NCBI RefSeq assembly: GCF_003263515.1
Contig: NZ_JYDE01000015.1
Span: forward strand, 62,001 to 126,000
DNA from: Rahnella inusitata
GTDB taxonomy: Bacteria > Pseudomonadota > Gammaproteobacteria > Enterobacterales > Enterobacteriaceae
Direction of reading: 5' to 3'
DNA: 64,000 bases
Positions 42,356-52,713 of this stretch are shown here, piece by piece. The position numbers were made by a program, and so were the translations under genes. Numbering within the stretch: the first letter of the stretch is position 1; every line of letters begins with the position of its first letter. The notes under the pieces are model-generated. The model made no database searches, was not told the DNA's origin, and saw nothing but the letters and a program-made list of their open reading frames with translations.

Positions 42356-44085
42356 TCCGCCCTGCCCCGCGCCAGCCAGGCAACGCGGGAAAACATTTGC
42401 CTCAGTAGCGGAGGGATCGAGGAGGTCCCTCGCAGCGACGCTGACTGCGCGACGTCAATCGCCAGATCCGGCTTCGAACTGCGGTGAATGGCCTTATCGA
42501 TAATCCTTCTCGGCGACATCGGCACGTTTTCCGGTATCGCCGAGTGTTTGCGATACACATCTTCGAACCCTTCCCGATACAGAAAATATTCAATGTCCTG
42601 AGTAGGCAGCGAGGTCAGCCGGTAGCGCAGATTGTCATCGTGATTCTCCACGTTGGCCGTCACCGTCGCCGCGTATTTGCGCCCCGCTTCGTCACCGTCC
42701 ACCAGCACGTGCCATTCAATGCCCATCTGCCGGGCAAAGCGTAGTAAAGGCTTCAATCCGCACTGGGCAAATTCGATGACCTTGATCCCTTCCGACTCAA
42801 AATGATATCCACACTGGCGCGCCAGCTGATTGAGCAGCCAGACTTCGGTTTCGCCTTCCACAAGCAGCCAGCAGCGGGCGAAAAGCGATGACGGGCGATT
42901 AAAGCGGATATGAAACGCGATCCGACGGCTGTCTTCCATACTCAACCCTTCCGGGCCGATGGCATACGCTGCGACACGCGACGATTCGCGCACCAGACGG
43001 CAAATTTGCTCAACCGGTACCAGCGACAGCAAGTCGCCGGAGTTGGTGGTGGTAATACGCTGTAAAGGCAGTTGATCGAGCAATCCCCACGCGACCGATA
43101 GCATAATCGGATGCAGACGGGTTTCGGGGTCTTCGATCAGCAGCAGCGGTCGCGCATCCGGATGCAACACTACCGAACCTTTTGCCTGCAACAGCGTGGA
43201 GAACATCCCAAGCAGCATTACGCGCATGCTGCGGCTGTTCGGCTCGGCAATCATCCGGTTGATATTATCCAGCGAGCGCCATGCCCGTCGGCTTTCGGCG
43301 CGGCCATGACGCTTCTGCTGCCACGGCGCACTGTTGGATGTCCCCTGCTCAGCGAAATAGTGCTCCAGCAACTGCTGCATCGCCGAAAGCCCGCTGCGCA
43401 GTTCGCTGTTGGTCAGCGATTGCGGGTTATGCACCAGTCCGCGCGTCAGCTCATCCAGCTGGTGCGCCAGTTGTTCGTTATTGGCAGAAAGCCGTGGTGC
43501 CAGCGTTTCGCTGCGCAGACGGCGGATAAAGCGGGCATCGCGCAGGCGTAAAACCGGATTGAGGCGCACAAGCGCCTGCGCCAGCGGATCGATGGTGGTC
43601 AGATTGAGCGGCTGCCCGTTGGAGGAGAGGAAACTGCGCAGCGTCATCACGCTGCCGTCATCGTCCAGTTCACCTTCCAGACGATAATAAATGCGGTTCA
43701 GGCGATCGGGGCATTTTACCCACAGCGGCGACAGCGCATTAAAGCGTGGCGACATGTGGTGTCCGGCCTGATTTTCACAAAAGGTCAACACGATGTGCAG
43801 ATACTGTGATTTAGATTCCTTCTCCCCTGCCGGAAAATAGAAATCCTCTTCTTTGAAGCAGTACAGTTTCGGGTCAGGGGCGAGCAGCAGCGTCAGGGCA
43901 TCCAGCAGACTGGATTTACCCCAGGCGTTTTCTCCGATTAACACGGTGTTGGTCAGAAAGGATTCGGTTTGCCCCTGATGCGCTGAGCCGGTTATCGATG
44001 CGCCACGCTGCGCGGGCTGAGTCAGTGTCAGAGAAAGTCGGTTAATGCCACGAAAACCGACAATATCAATGTGTTCCAGATACAT
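42352..44085 (-). CDS. ybjD: OLD-family ATP-dependent nuclease-like protein YbjD
   Basis: This 577-residue protein pairs an SMC/ABC-type ATPase with a C-terminal TOPRIM domain. Walker A is GENAWGKSS near residue 50 and the ABC D-loop/Walker B is LLLIEDPETRLHPIML near 325. TOPRIM acidic motifs are LLVEGETEVWLLN near 412 and VLVDGDEAGRKYA near 459. It matches E. coli YbjD. OLD proteins of this single-gene kind are related to phage P2 Old; a role in DNA repair or defence is inference, not shown. It has an insert near residues 26-42 (rich in A, G, T, Q) not in E. coli YbjD as I recall it. It is convergent with the VirK/YbjX gene. Confidence 0.9.
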   Translation of the reverse strand: MYLEHIDIVGFRGINRLSLTLTQPAQRGASITGSAHQGQTESFLTNTVLIGENAWGKSSLLDALTLLLAPDPKLYCFKEEDFYFPAGEKESKSQYLHIVLTFCENQAGHHMSPRFNALSPLWVKCPDRLNRIYYRLEGELDDDGSVMTLRSFLSSNGQPLNLTTIDPLAQALVRLNPVLRLRDARFIRRLRSETLAPRLSANNEQLAHQLDELTRGLVHNPQSLTNSELRSGLSAMQQLLEHYFAEQGTSNSAPWQQKRHGRAESRRAWRSLDNINRMIAEPNSRSMRVMLLGMFSTLLQAKGSVVLHPDARPLLLIEDPETRLHPIMLSVAWGLLDQLPLQRITTTNSGDLLSLVPVEQICRLVRESSRVAAYAIGPEGLSMEDSRRIAFHIRFNRPSSLFARCWLLVEGETEVWLLNQLARQCGYHFESEGIKVIEFAQCGLKPLLRFARQMGIEWHVLVDGDEAGRKYAATVTANVENHDDNLRYRLTSLPTQDIEYFLYREGFEDVYRKHSAIPENVPMSPRRIIDKAIHRSSKPDLAIDVAQSASLRGTSSIPPLLRQMFSRVAWLARGRAD

Positions 44086-44274
44086 CAGACGCCTCCTGTG
44101 CGCTCATTACATTCCTGAGCATGGCGTGAAAAATCGGTTGCCGTCAAGGCTGCCCGCGGATCTCTGTGTACCGAAGCTGCTTTACAGTCAGATAACTTTT
44201 GGTTAGCGTGTCGGGCGGTATTTTCTGTGCCGCGCTCCTCTCATGGAACCTCACTTTTCAGGGATTTTTGCCTC

Positions 44275-45174
44275 ATGTATTCCGGCCTGTTGATTATTCT
44301 TTTGCCGCTGATCGTCGGTTACCTTATTCCGGTCAAAAACCGCTCGCTACTGCACATCGTTAACCAGATGCTGAGCTGGATGGTGTACGTCATCCTGTTC
44401 ATTATGGGCATCAGCCTGGCCTTTCTCGATAATCTCAGTACCAATTTACTGCTGATTTTCAAATACGCCGCCGTCTGTTTCCTGTGTATCTTCGTGATGA
44501 ACTACGCCGCGCTGTGGCTGCTCGAACGCCGCCGTCCCTGGAAAACCCAGTTTAAGCAGGAAAAATTACCGTCGCGTTTACACATGGCGCTTGAGTCACT
44601 GAAATTGTGCGGCGTAGTGATTGGCGGCTTCGCACTCGGCCTGACCGAATGGCACTGGCTGACCTTCGCCTCACAGGCCAGCGAAATCGCGCTGCTGTTC
44701 CTGCTGGCGCTGGTGGGCATTCAGCTACGCAACAGCAGTATGACGCTGCGCCAGATCATCCTTAATCGTCGCGGCATCATCGTCGCTTTGGTCGTGGCGA
44801 TAAGCGCACTGATCGGCGGGGCGGTTGCCGCACTGCTTCTCGGCCTGCCGCTGAAAACCGGTCTGGCACTGGCCTCAGGTTACGGCTGGTATTCGCTTTC
44901 CGGTATCGTGCTGACCGACTCGTTCGGGCCGGTCATTGGCAGCGCCGCGTTCTTTAACGATCTGGCGCGCGAACTTTGCGCCATCATGCTGATCCCGACC
45001 TTAGTACGCAGCAGCCGCTCCACCGCGCTCGGCCTGTGCGGCGCGACGTCCATGGACTTCACGCTGCCGGTATTACAGCGCAGCGGCGGGCTGGACATGG
45101 TACCGCCTGCGGTCGTTCACGGCTTCGTGCTCAGCCTGCTGTCGCCAGTGCTGATGGCCTTTTTCTCCGCCTGA
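44275..45174 (+). CDS. lysO: L-lysine exporter LysO
   Basis: This 299-residue membrane protein matches E. coli LysO (YbjE). Two N-terminal helices carry GYLIPVKNRSLL and WMVYVILFIMGISLAFLDNL, and a C-terminal DUF340 domain carries GIQLRNSSMTLRQI, GYGWYSLSGI and FFNDLARELCAIMLIP. It exports lysine and confers thialysine resistance in E. coli. Start ATG 44275 (MYSGLLIILLPLIVGY) was chosen over the longer frame from 44227. I could not find an ARG box in the short upstream gap, although ArgR regulates it in E. coli. Confidence 0.93.
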   Translation: MYSGLLIILLPLIVGYLIPVKNRSLLHIVNQMLSWMVYVILFIMGISLAFLDNLSTNLLLIFKYAAVCFLCIFVMNYAALWLLERRRPWKTQFKQEKLPSRLHMALESLKLCGVVIGGFALGLTEWHWLTFASQASEIALLFLLALVGIQLRNSSMTLRQIILNRRGIIVALVVAISALIGGAVAALLLGLPLKTGLALASGYGWYSLSGIVLTDSFGPVIGSAAFFNDLARELCAIMLIPTLVRSSRSTALGLCGATSMDFTLPVLQRSGGLDMVPPAVVHGFVLSLLSPVLMAFFSA

Positions 45175-45234
45175 CGCCCTGTTTTCCCGCGGCACTTTGC
45201 GGCGGGAACTTCCCTTTTCAGCCCCTGCCAAAAC

Positions 45235-45248
45235 TTGCGGTAAATCAA
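45235..45248 (+). promoter_or_regulatory. Weak FNR-like site upstream of hcp
   Basis: TTGCG-GTAA-ATCAA matches 8 of 10 FNR consensus positions. It lies about 73-76 bases before the probable start of the hcp transcript, close to the upstream FNR position reported for E. coli hcp. The placement is inference. Confidence 0.35.
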
Positions 45249-45312
45249 CTCCGCCTCACTTTGTCTTAAAAACGCTTCATTTCTAAGCCAGCCCGTCTTA
45301 GTCTTATTTTAA

Positions 45313-45335
45313 AACAAGCATTTCAAATGCAACTT
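45313..45335 (+). promoter_or_regulatory. NsrR operator candidate in the hcp promoter
   Basis: A 23-bp 11-1-11 near-palindrome (left AACAAGCATTT, right AAATGCAACTT) matches the NsrR consensus AAGATGCATTT-N-AAATGCATCTT at 9 and 10 of 11 positions. It lies 18 bases before the hcp start. NsrR repression of hcp, relieved by nitric oxide, is established in E. coli. Confidence 0.65.
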
Positions 45336-45352
45336 TAAAAAAGGACCTCATA

Positions 45353-47005
45353 ATGTTTTGTGTGCAATGTGAACAAACAGTCCGTACCCCGGCGGGCAAT
45401 GGCTGCGCGTATGCGCAGGGAATGTGCGGAAAAACCGCAGAAACCTCTGATTTGCAAGACTTACTGGTGGCTGTACTTCAGGGCTTATCGGCCTGGGCGC
45501 TGGTCGCCCGCGGTTACGGCATCGTCGATGAAGAGATCGACAGCTTCGCCCCGCGCGCCTTTTTCTCCACGCTGACCAACGTTAATTTCGACTCCGACCG
45601 CATCGTCGGTTACGCCCGTGACGCGGTTATCCACCGCGAATCTCTGCGGGTGCGTTGCCGCCTGATGGATCCGCAAATCACGGTGGATCATCCGCTGGCC
45701 GCGCTGGAACTGGTCAGCGACAATCTGAGCGAGCTGCAACAGCAGGCGCAGCAATTTGCGCTGAACGACGACAAAGCGCGCGTCGGTGACGACATTCACG
45801 GCCTGCGGATGCTTTGTCTTTACGGCCTGAAGGGCGCGGCGGCCTATATGGAACACGCGCACGTGCTCGGTCAGGCAGATGTGGCGATTTACGCTGAGTA
45901 TCACCGCCTGATGGCGTGGTCAGGCACCCAACCGGCGAACATGGGCGAGCTGCTGGACAACGCCATGGCTATCGGCAAGATGAATTTCAGCGTGATGGCG
46001 ATCCTGGATAAAGGCGAAACTGACGCCTACGGACACCCGCAGCCGACCTCCGTCAATGTCCGTCCCTTGGCGGGCAAGGCCATTCTGATTTCCGGCCACG
46101 ACCTGAAAGATCTGCAAATGCTGCTGGAGCAAACCGCCGGTACCGGTATTAACATCTACACCCACGGCGAAATGCTGCCAGCACACGGCTATCCTGAGCT
46201 GAAAAAGTACCCGCATCTGGCCGGAAATTACGGCAGCGGCTGGCAAAATCAGCAGGTGGAATTTGCGAAATTCCCCGGTCCGGTGGTGATGACGTCCAAC
46301 TGCATTATCGACCCCAACGTCGGCAATTATGGCGACCGCATCTGGACACGCAGTATCGTCGGCTGGCCGGGCGTACAGCATCTGGAAGGGGAGGATTTCG
46401 CGCCAGTGATCGCCCAGGCGTTGCAGCTGCCGGGCTTTCGTTACAGCGAAATTGAGCAGGAAATCACCGTCGGCTTTGGCCGCCAGACCTTGCTTGGCGC
46501 GGCGGATACAGTCATTGATCTCGTCGCCGCCAAAAAACTGCGTCACATCTTCCTGATTGGCGGATGCGACGGCAGCCGCAGCGAGCGCAGTTATTTCACC
46601 GATCTGGCAGTCAGCGTGCCGAAAGACTGCCTGATCATGACGCTGGCCTGCGGCAAATATCGTTTCAACAAACTGGACTTCGGCACCATTGAAGGGCTGC
46701 CGCGCCTGCTGGACGTCGGTCAGTGTAACGATGCCTATTCCGCCATTATTCTGGCGGTGAATCTGGCTGAGAAGCTGGGTTGTGGCGTCAATGAACTGCC
46801 GCTGAGTCTGGTGCTGTCGTGGTTCGAGCAAAAAGCCATTGTGATCCTGCTGACCCTGCTGTCGCTCGGCGTGAAAAATATCGCCACCGGCCCGACCGCG
46901 CCTGCTTTTCTCACCGATAATCTGCTGGCAGTGCTGAATGAGAAATTCGGTCTGCGGGCGATCACCTCGGTGGAGCAGGATCTGCACACCATGCTGGCGG
47001 AGTAA
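45353..47005 (+). CDS. hcp: Hybrid cluster protein Hcp (NO reductase / hydroxylamine reductase)
   Basis: This 550-residue protein matches E. coli Hcp. The N-terminal cluster motif [12 protein letters not shown]...[11 protein letters not shown] carries C3, C6, C18 and C24 for the Fe-S cluster. Downstream residues ligating the hybrid Fe-S-O cluster include His and Glu in [15 protein letters not shown], Cys in TSNCIID, GGCDG and LACGKYRFN. It reduces nitric oxide at high affinity (earlier described as hydroxylamine reductase) and drives protein S-nitrosylation anaerobically. AAGGACC precedes ATG 45353. hcr follows 6 bases after it. Confidence 0.97.
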   Translation: MFCVQCEQTVRTPAGNGCAYAQGMCGKTAETSDLQDLLVAVLQGLSAWALVARGYGIVDEEIDSFAPRAFFSTLTNVNFDSDRIVGYARDAVIHRESLRVRCRLMDPQITVDHPLAALELVSDNLSELQQQAQQFALNDDKARVGDDIHGLRMLCLYGLKGAAAYMEHAHVLGQADVAIYAEYHRLMAWSGTQPANMGELLDNAMAIGKMNFSVMAILDKGETDAYGHPQPTSVNVRPLAGKAILISGHDLKDLQMLLEQTAGTGINIYTHGEMLPAHGYPELKKYPHLAGNYGSGWQNQQVEFAKFPGPVVMTSNCIIDPNVGNYGDRIWTRSIVGWPGVQHLEGEDFAPVIAQALQLPGFRYSEIEQEITVGFGRQTLLGAADTVIDLVAAKKLRHIFLIGGCDGSRSERSYFTDLAVSVPKDCLIMTLACGKYRFNKLDFGTIEGLPRLLDVGQCNDAYSAIILAVNLAEKLGCGVNELPLSLVLSWFEQKAIVILLTLLSLGVKNIATGPTAPAFLTDNLLAVLNEKFGLRAITSVEQDLHTMLAE

Positions 47006-47011
47006 ACCACG

Positions 47012-48025
47012 ATGAACTTTCCGTTATTTCCCGATCAGCCGACTGCGCTGTGTCAGAACCGTATGCAGGTGCATTCCGTCACACAGGAAACGCCTGACGT
47101 GTGGACGATTTCGCTCCTCACTCATGACGTTTATGACTATCGCCCCGGCCAGTTTGCGCTGGTGAATATCAGCCTGCGCGGCGACGTGCAGCGTGCGTAT
47201 ACGCTTTCCTCCACGCCCGGCCTCAGCCCGTTTATTCAGCTGACAGTGCGACGCATCAGCGGTGGCAGCGGTTCCGGCTGGCTGACGCAGCAATTGAAAA
47301 CGGGCGACTATGTCTGGCTATCAGACGCGCAGGGAGAATTCACCTGCGACACCGCCCAGCCGCTGTTGCTGCTCGCCGCAGGCTGCGGCGTGACGCCGGT
47401 GATGTCCATTGCGCGCGACGTGCTGGCGAACTGCCCGGCGCAAAACGTCCACGTCTTTTACAGTGTACGCTGCCCGCAAGATGTCATTTTCGCCGCCGAA
47501 TGGCGACGGCTGGCCGCGCAGTACCCGCAGCTGACACTGATCATTCTGGCCGAGCAGGATGCGCTGCCGGGGCAGATCGCCGGACGTCTGAGCCAGGACC
47601 TCCTGCAAAGTCAGGTGCCGGACATCCGTTCACGGCGTGTGATGATTTGCGGCCCCGCGCCGTATATGACGCTGGCCGGAAACTGGACGGAGGAGCTGGG
47701 CGTTCCGGCGGAAAATATCGTCAAAGAGCAGTTTCAGGCAACAGAAATGGAAGTATCAGATGAAAGGACTCTGACGCTGACACGCCTGACGCCGCTGACC
47801 AACTATCGTGTTGCCGTCGGCACTACGTTGCTGGCAGCCATGGAGCAACACCAGCTGCCGGTCACCGCAGCCTGCCGTGCCGGTGTCTGCGGCAGCTGCA
47901 AAACTCGCGTGCTCAGCGGCGATTACCAGACGACCAGCCGCATGACACTGACTGATGATGACGTCGCGCAGGGTTACGTGCTGGCGTGTAGCTGTCAGCT
48001 TCAGGGCGACGTCACCCTCGCCTGA
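47012..48025 (+). CDS. hcr: NADH oxidoreductase Hcr, electron donor to Hcp
   Basis: This 337-residue protein has an FAD-binding domain with RAYTLSSTPG near 58, an NAD-binding domain (LLLLAAGCGVTPVMSIARDV near 115) and a C-terminal plant-type 2Fe-2S domain with CRAGVCGSCKTRVLSG near 288 and a last cysteine in LACSC. It passes electrons from NADH to Hcp. The hcp-hcr spacing of six bases shows an operon. A hairpin at 48040-48074 follows. Confidence 0.95.
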   Translation: MNFPLFPDQPTALCQNRMQVHSVTQETPDVWTISLLTHDVYDYRPGQFALVNISLRGDVQRAYTLSSTPGLSPFIQLTVRRISGGSGSGWLTQQLKTGDYVWLSDAQGEFTCDTAQPLLLLAAGCGVTPVMSIARDVLANCPAQNVHVFYSVRCPQDVIFAAEWRRLAAQYPQLTLIILAEQDALPGQIAGRLSQDLLQSQVPDIRSRRVMICGPAPYMTLAGNWTEELGVPAENIVKEQFQATEMEVSDERTLTLTRLTPLTNYRVAVGTTLLAAMEQHQLPVTAACRAGVCGSCKTRVLSGDYQTTSRMTLTDDDVAQGYVLACSCQLQGDVTLA

Positions 48026-48039
48026 TCCCCGCAATCCCC

Positions 48040-48080
48040 TGCCCGCTCATGACTTCTTACAGTCTGCGCGGGCATATTTA
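48040..48080 (+). terminator. Terminator-like hairpin after hcr
   Basis: TGCCCGC/GCGGGCA arms with an inner GACT/AGTC helix are followed by TATTTA. The T-run is poor, so termination may be partial. Confidence 0.45.
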
Positions 48081-48143
48081 CAAATCTTCACCCCTCTCCT
48101 TTGCCTATTTTTGTATGGTTTAACCTCTGTCATTCACCACGAA

Positions 48144-48172
48144 AATGTCACTGCGAATTCATGGACTATGAT
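48144..48172 (+). promoter_or_regulatory. Candidate sigma-S-type promoter of poxB
   Basis: CTATGAT with -10 hexamer TATGAT at 48167-48172 lies 41 bases before the start codon and has no recognisable -35. poxB of E. coli is RpoS-dependent; the assignment here is inference. Confidence 0.35.
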
Positions 48173-48212
48173 TAACGCATTCATTTTTGATGATTAACTG
48201 AGGGAACACAGA

Positions 48213-49934
48213 ATGAAAGAGAGCGTAGCGTCTTATTTAGCTAAAACTCTGGAAGCCGCGGGCGTAAAACGTATCTGGGGTGTCACCGGGGATTCACTCA
48301 ACGGGCTGAGCGATAGCCTGAACCGCATGGGCACTATCGAATGGCTCGGCACGCGCCATGAAGAAGTCGCCGCGTTTGCCGCCGGTGCCGAAGCACAAAT
48401 CACCGGTGAGCTGGCGGTGTGCGCCGGATCCTGTGGGCCAGGCAACCTGCATCTGATCAACGGCCTGTTTGACTGCCATCGCAATCATGTGCCGGTGGTG
48501 GCCATTGCCGCGCACATTCCTTCCAGCGAAATTGGCAGCGGGTATTTTCAGGAAACCCATCCGACCGAACTTTTCCGCGAATGCAGCCACTATTGTGAAA
48601 TGGTGACCAACCCCGAACAACTGCCGCAGGTACTGGCCATCGCCATGCGTAAAGCGATTCTTAACCGTGGGGTGTCGGTGATTGTATTACCGGGCGACGT
48701 GGCGCTGAAACCGGCGCCAGAAGATGCCAAAATCGGCTGGTATCCGCCGGTACTGCCGCGTGTTATCCCGCAGCCCACCGAGCTTGAAAAACTGGCGGAA
48801 CTGCTGAACGGCGCCACCAATATCACCATGATGTGCGGCAGTGGCTGCGCGGGCGCACACGATGAAGTGATCCGTCTGGCGGAAACATTGAAAGCGCCGG
48901 TGGTGCACGCCCTGCGCGGTAAAGAACATATCGAATGGGATAACCCGTACAGCGTCGGCATGACCGGGCTTATTGGTTTCTCCTCCGGTTTCCACGCGAT
49001 GATGAATGCCGACACGCTGATCCTGCTCGGCACGCAGTTCCCGTATCGCGCGTTTTATCCGACCGACGCCAAAATCATCCAGATCGACATTAATCCGGGC
49101 AGCATCGGCTCGCATTGTCACGTTGATATGGCGCTGGTGGGCGATATTAAATCCACTCTGACCGCGCTCCTGCCGCAGCTGCAACCGAAAACCGAACGCA
49201 AGTTCCTCGACAAAGCGCTGAAGCATTACGAGGAAGCGCGAAAGGATCTCGATTCGCTGGCGACGCCAAACGATAAGCAGGCGATCCACCCGCAATATCT
49301 GGCACAGCAAATCAGCCGGATTGCCGCGTCCGATGCAATATTTACCTGCGACGTCGGCACCCCTACCGTCTGGGCATGCCGTTATCTGCAAATGAACGGT
49401 CAGCGCCGTCTGCTCGGATCGTTCAACCACGGTTCGATGGCCAACGCCATGCCGCAGGCCATTGGGGCGCAGGCGATCGACCGCTCGCGTCAGGTGGTGG
49501 CGCTGTGCGGTGACGGCGGTTTCTCCATGCTGATGGGGGATTTCCTGACGCTGGCGCAGCAAAAGCTGCCGGTGAAAATTGTCATTTTCAACAACAGCGT
49601 ACTGGGTTTTGTGGCGATGGAAATGAAAGCCGGTGGCTACCTGACCGACGGTACCGAGCTGAAAAATCCGAATTTCGCCGCCATGGCCGAAGCTGCTGGC
49701 ATCAAAGGCATACGCGTGGAGAAAGCCTCTGACGTTGATGCTGCCTTGCAGGACGCCTTCGCCTACGAAGGACCGGTACTGGTGGATGTCGTCACTGCCA
49801 CCGAAGAACTGGCGATGCCGCCGCAAATCAAATTCGAACAGGCTAAAGGCTTCAGCCTTTACATGCTGCGCGCGGTGATAAGCGGTCGCGGCGACGAAGT
49901 CGTCGAACTGGCAAAAACCAACTGGCTGCGATAA
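48213..49934 (+). CDS. poxB: Pyruvate dehydrogenase (quinone), pyruvate oxidase PoxB
   Basis: This 573-residue (572 in E. coli) ThDP- and FAD-dependent peripheral membrane enzyme decarboxylates pyruvate to acetate and CO2, reducing ubiquinone. The N-terminal catalytic glutamate lies in [16 protein letters not shown] near 50, and the ThDP motif runs from [12 protein letters not shown] near 432 to IFNNS. The C-terminal lipid-activated membrane helix ends AKTNWLR. It lies downstream of hcr as in E. coli, 187 bases away, so it probably has its own stationary-phase promoter. Confidence 0.97.
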   Translation: MKESVASYLAKTLEAAGVKRIWGVTGDSLNGLSDSLNRMGTIEWLGTRHEEVAAFAAGAEAQITGELAVCAGSCGPGNLHLINGLFDCHRNHVPVVAIAAHIPSSEIGSGYFQETHPTELFRECSHYCEMVTNPEQLPQVLAIAMRKAILNRGVSVIVLPGDVALKPAPEDAKIGWYPPVLPRVIPQPTELEKLAELLNGATNITMMCGSGCAGAHDEVIRLAETLKAPVVHALRGKEHIEWDNPYSVGMTGLIGFSSGFHAMMNADTLILLGTQFPYRAFYPTDAKIIQIDINPGSIGSHCHVDMALVGDIKSTLTALLPQLQPKTERKFLDKALKHYEEARKDLDSLATPNDKQAIHPQYLAQQISRIAASDAIFTCDVGTPTVWACRYLQMNGQRRLLGSFNHGSMANAMPQAIGAQAIDRSRQVVALCGDGGFSMLMGDFLTLAQQKLPVKIVIFNNSVLGFVAMEMKAGGYLTDGTELKNPNFAAMAEAAGIKGIRVEKASDVDAALQDAFAYEGPVLVDVVTATEELAMPPQIKFEQAKGFSLYMLRAVISGRGDEVVELAKTNWLR

Positions 49935-49961
49935 CCCTGACGGGGCTATAGTGGAGAATCA

Positions 49962-49987
49962 GGCGGGCGTTTGTCGCTCGCCTTTTC
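49962..49987 (+). terminator. Intrinsic terminator after poxB
   Basis: A GGCGGGC/GCTCGCC stem (one G-U pair) with a 7-base loop is followed by TTTT, 28 bases after the poxB stop. Confidence 0.75.
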
Positions 49988-50024
49988 CTGCACTTAACAT
50001 TCATCCAGCAGAAGGAAGCCGACG

Positions 50025-51038
50025 TTGATCGATTTACGCAGTGATACCGTAACCCGCCCCAGTGAAGCTATGCGTCAGGCGATGGCCCGCGCTGAAGTCG
50101 GCGATGATGTCTACGGCGATGACCCGACGGTAAATGCTTTACAGGACATGGCGGCCACACTGTGTGGTAAAGAAGCCGCACTGTTTCTGCCCACCGGCAC
50201 CCAGGCCAATCTTGTGGCATTGCTGACCCACTGTCAGCGCGGCGAAGAATATATCGTCGGCCAGAAAGCCCACAACTACATGTATGAAGCCGGTGGTGCT
50301 GCGGTGCTCGGCAGCATTCAACCGCAGCCGCTGGATATGGCCGACGACGGTTCCATTCCGCTGGATAAAGTCGCTGCCGCCATCAAACCCGATGACATTC
50401 ATTTCGCCCGCACCCGCCTGCTGAGCCTCGAAAATACGCACAGCGGCAAAGTGCTTCCGCTCGATTATCTGCAAAAAGCCTACGCGTTCACCCGCGAAAA
50501 AGGGCTGGCGCTGCATATTGACGGTGCGCGTATCATGAATGCCGCCGTAGCCCAGGGCGTTGAGCTGCGCGAAATCACTCAATATTGCGATACCCTGACC
50601 ATCTGTCTTTCCAAAGGTCTGGGCGCACCGATAGGCTCACTGCTGATCGGCAGTAAAGCGTTTATTCACCGCGCTAACCGCTGGCGCAAAATGACCGGCG
50701 GCGGTATGCGTCAGTCCGGCATTCTGGCCGCTGCGGCCATTTATGCGCTGGAAAATAACGTTGAACGTTTGAAAGACGATCACGACAACGCACAATGGCT
50801 GGCTGAAGAGCTGACCAAACTGGGCGTGGAAATCGCCGAGCCCGGTGCGCAGACTAACGTGCTGTACATCAGACAGAGCGCAGAGCTGGCCGAAAAAATG
50901 GGCCCGTGGATGCGCGAGCGCGGTGTGATCATCAGTGCCGGCCCGCTGACCCGTGTGCTGACACACATCAACATCAGCCGTGAGGATTTGCAAAAAGTCG
51001 TCGCCCTGTGGCAGGAGTTCCTGCACGAACACGCCTGA
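50025..51038 (+). CDS. ltaE: Low-specificity L-threonine aldolase
   Basis: This 337-residue PLP enzyme (333 in E. coli) cleaves L-threonine and L-allo-threonine to glycine and acetaldehyde. It begins with a TTG start (MIDLRSDTVTRPSEAM), preceded by GAAGGAAG, as in E. coli. Landmarks are GDDVYGDDPTVNALQ near 27, HIDGARIMNAAVA near 166 and the PLP lysine in CLSKGLGAPIGSLL near 199. A hairpin terminator lies at 51051-51085 before ybjT. Confidence 0.96.
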   Translation: MIDLRSDTVTRPSEAMRQAMARAEVGDDVYGDDPTVNALQDMAATLCGKEAALFLPTGTQANLVALLTHCQRGEEYIVGQKAHNYMYEAGGAAVLGSIQPQPLDMADDGSIPLDKVAAAIKPDDIHFARTRLLSLENTHSGKVLPLDYLQKAYAFTREKGLALHIDGARIMNAAVAQGVELREITQYCDTLTICLSKGLGAPIGSLLIGSKAFIHRANRWRKMTGGGMRQSGILAAAAIYALENNVERLKDDHDNAQWLAEELTKLGVEIAEPGAQTNVLYIRQSAELAEKMGPWMRERGVIISAGPLTRVLTHINISREDLQKVVALWQEFLHEHA

Positions 51039-51050
51039 CATCGCCCTGCC

Positions 51051-51085
51051 TGCGGCGCTAATAAGAAAGTTATCGCCGCAATTTT
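51051..51085 (+). terminator. Intrinsic terminator after ltaE
   Basis: A TGCGGCG/CGCCGCA outer stem with an ATAA/TTAT inner stem is followed by ATTTTAT. Confidence 0.65.
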
Positions 51086-51122
51086 ATGATTCATTTGACC
51101 TTTAGCAAAACGGATTATGCAC

Positions 51123-52559
51123 ATGCCACGGATCGTCATACTCGGTGCCAGCGGATATATCGGCCAACACCTGACTGCACACCTGAGCCAGCACGGTTTT
51201 AAGGTCACTGCCGCCGCGCGCCGCCTTGAATGGCTGCAACAACAGAAATGGCAAAACGTCCGCTGCTGTTTTGCCGATGTCTACCAGAGTAAAACGCTCG
51301 CCGCCGCGTTCGAAGACGCAGAAGTGCTGGTGTATCTGGTTCACGCCATGACCGAAGACGACGATCTGCTGGAAAAAGAGCGGCAGGCTGCGCAGCATAC
51401 CTTGCTGGCACTGAAAGATTCTTCGATCAAACACATTGTCTATCTTGGCTCGATGCAGCCGCAAGACAGCGATTCGCCGCATTTGCAGGCGCGCAAACTG
51501 ACCGGCGATTTACTGCGCATGAGCAATATCCCGGTTACCGAGTTGCGCGCGGGTATTGTCATCGGCGCAGGGTCAGCCGCGTTCGAAGTGATGCGCGACA
51601 TGGTCTATAACCTGCCGGTGCTTACGCCGCCGCGCTGGGTGCGATCCAAATCCTCACCGCTGGCGCTGGAGAATCTGCTGGTCTATCTGCGCGGTCTGGT
51701 GACCTTGCCCGCGACGGAGAACCGCATTCTGGAAGCGGCCGGACCGGAGTACATCAGCTATCAGACGCTGTTTGAACGCTTTATCGCCATGAGTGGAAAA
51801 CGTCGCTGGCTGATCCCCATTCCGATGCCGACGTCATTTGTGTCCGTCTATTTTCTCAGCCTGATCACCTCTGTACCGACGCCGCTCGCCAAAGCGCTGA
51901 TTCAGGGGCTCAACCACGATCTCCCCGCAGACAGCGCAGAGTTACAAACGTTGATCCCGCAGGAACTTATCTCCGTTGATGAAGCCATCCGCAGCACGCT
52001 GGAAAAAGAAGAGCATCAGGTGATGGACTCGCCGGACTGGGGATACGATGCCGACGCACGGGAACGCTGGCGTCCGGGCTACGGCTTTTACCCCAAGCAG
52101 GCCGGATTTACGCTGGAAACCTCGGCCTCCAAAGCGGCATTGTGGCAGGTGGTGCAACAGCTGGGCGGGCGCGAAGGCTATTTCTATGCCAACGGATTAT
52201 GGAAAACGCGGGCGCGTATGGATGATTTACTCGGCGGCGGCGTAAAGTATGGCCGCCCTGACCGTGAATTCCTCAAATTAGGGGATAAAATTGATGGCTG
52301 GAAAGTCATCGGCCTGAAACCCCAGCGTGAACTGGTGCTGCTCTTCGGGATGAAAGCGCCGGGGCTCGGGCGGTTAACCTTCACCATCACTGACAATGGC
52401 GAAAGTCGCAGTCTTGATGTCCGCGCCTGGTGGCATCCGGCAGGTTTCCGCGGCCTGCTCTACTGGTTTAGTATGATGCCCGCTCATCAGTTTATTTTTC
52501 GTGGCATGGCCAAGCGCATCGCCAGCCTCGCGCGACAGAAAGATCGCTGCGGGCGTTAA
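51123..52559 (+). CDS. ybjT: NAD(P)-binding SDR-family protein YbjT with DUF2867 domain
   Basis: This 478-residue protein matches E. coli YbjT (476). An atypical short-chain dehydrogenase domain with [10 protein letters not shown] at residues 8-17 and [26 protein letters not shown] (about 142-167) is followed by a DUF2867 domain (about 330-478; [35 protein letters not shown]). Its function is unknown. I prefer ATG 51123 over the in-frame ATG 51117 because GGA is eight bases before it and E. coli begins there. It is followed by ybjS, another SDR-type gene. Confidence 0.9.
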   Translation: MPRIVILGASGYIGQHLTAHLSQHGFKVTAAARRLEWLQQQKWQNVRCCFADVYQSKTLAAAFEDAEVLVYLVHAMTEDDDLLEKERQAAQHTLLALKDSSIKHIVYLGSMQPQDSDSPHLQARKLTGDLLRMSNIPVTELRAGIVIGAGSAAFEVMRDMVYNLPVLTPPRWVRSKSSPLALENLLVYLRGLVTLPATENRILEAAGPEYISYQTLFERFIAMSGKRRWLIPIPMPTSFVSVYFLSLITSVPTPLAKALIQGLNHDLPADSAELQTLIPQELISVDEAIRSTLEKEEHQVMDSPDWGYDADARERWRPGYGFYPKQAGFTLETSASKAALWQVVQQLGGREGYFYANGLWKTRARMDDLLGGGVKYGRPDREFLKLGDKIDGWKVIGLKPQRELVLLFGMKAPGLGRLTFTITDNGESRSLDVRAWWHPAGFRGLLYWFSMMPAHQFIFRGMAKRIASLARQKDRCGR

Positions 52560-52713
52560 AGGGTTATTTAACGCGCTTTCAGACATTGCTCACGCCCTTT
52601 CCCATTGCAAGCCGCACAAATTCACGAAAGAATGGCACCCTTATTGCTCACGGGTGCATTCTCCCCGAAGCGAACAACAATTTTTCTCTGTTTATGAAGG
52701 CATTGGCCTGTTT

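Noticed and set aside
45920-46987. 355-residue open frame antisense to hcp
   Set aside because: Shadow of hcp; the composition is the reverse complement of conserved hcp codons.
48687-49826. 379-residue open frame antisense to poxB
   Set aside because: Same explanation as for maeA: a shadow of a strongly conserved gene, with no domain signal.
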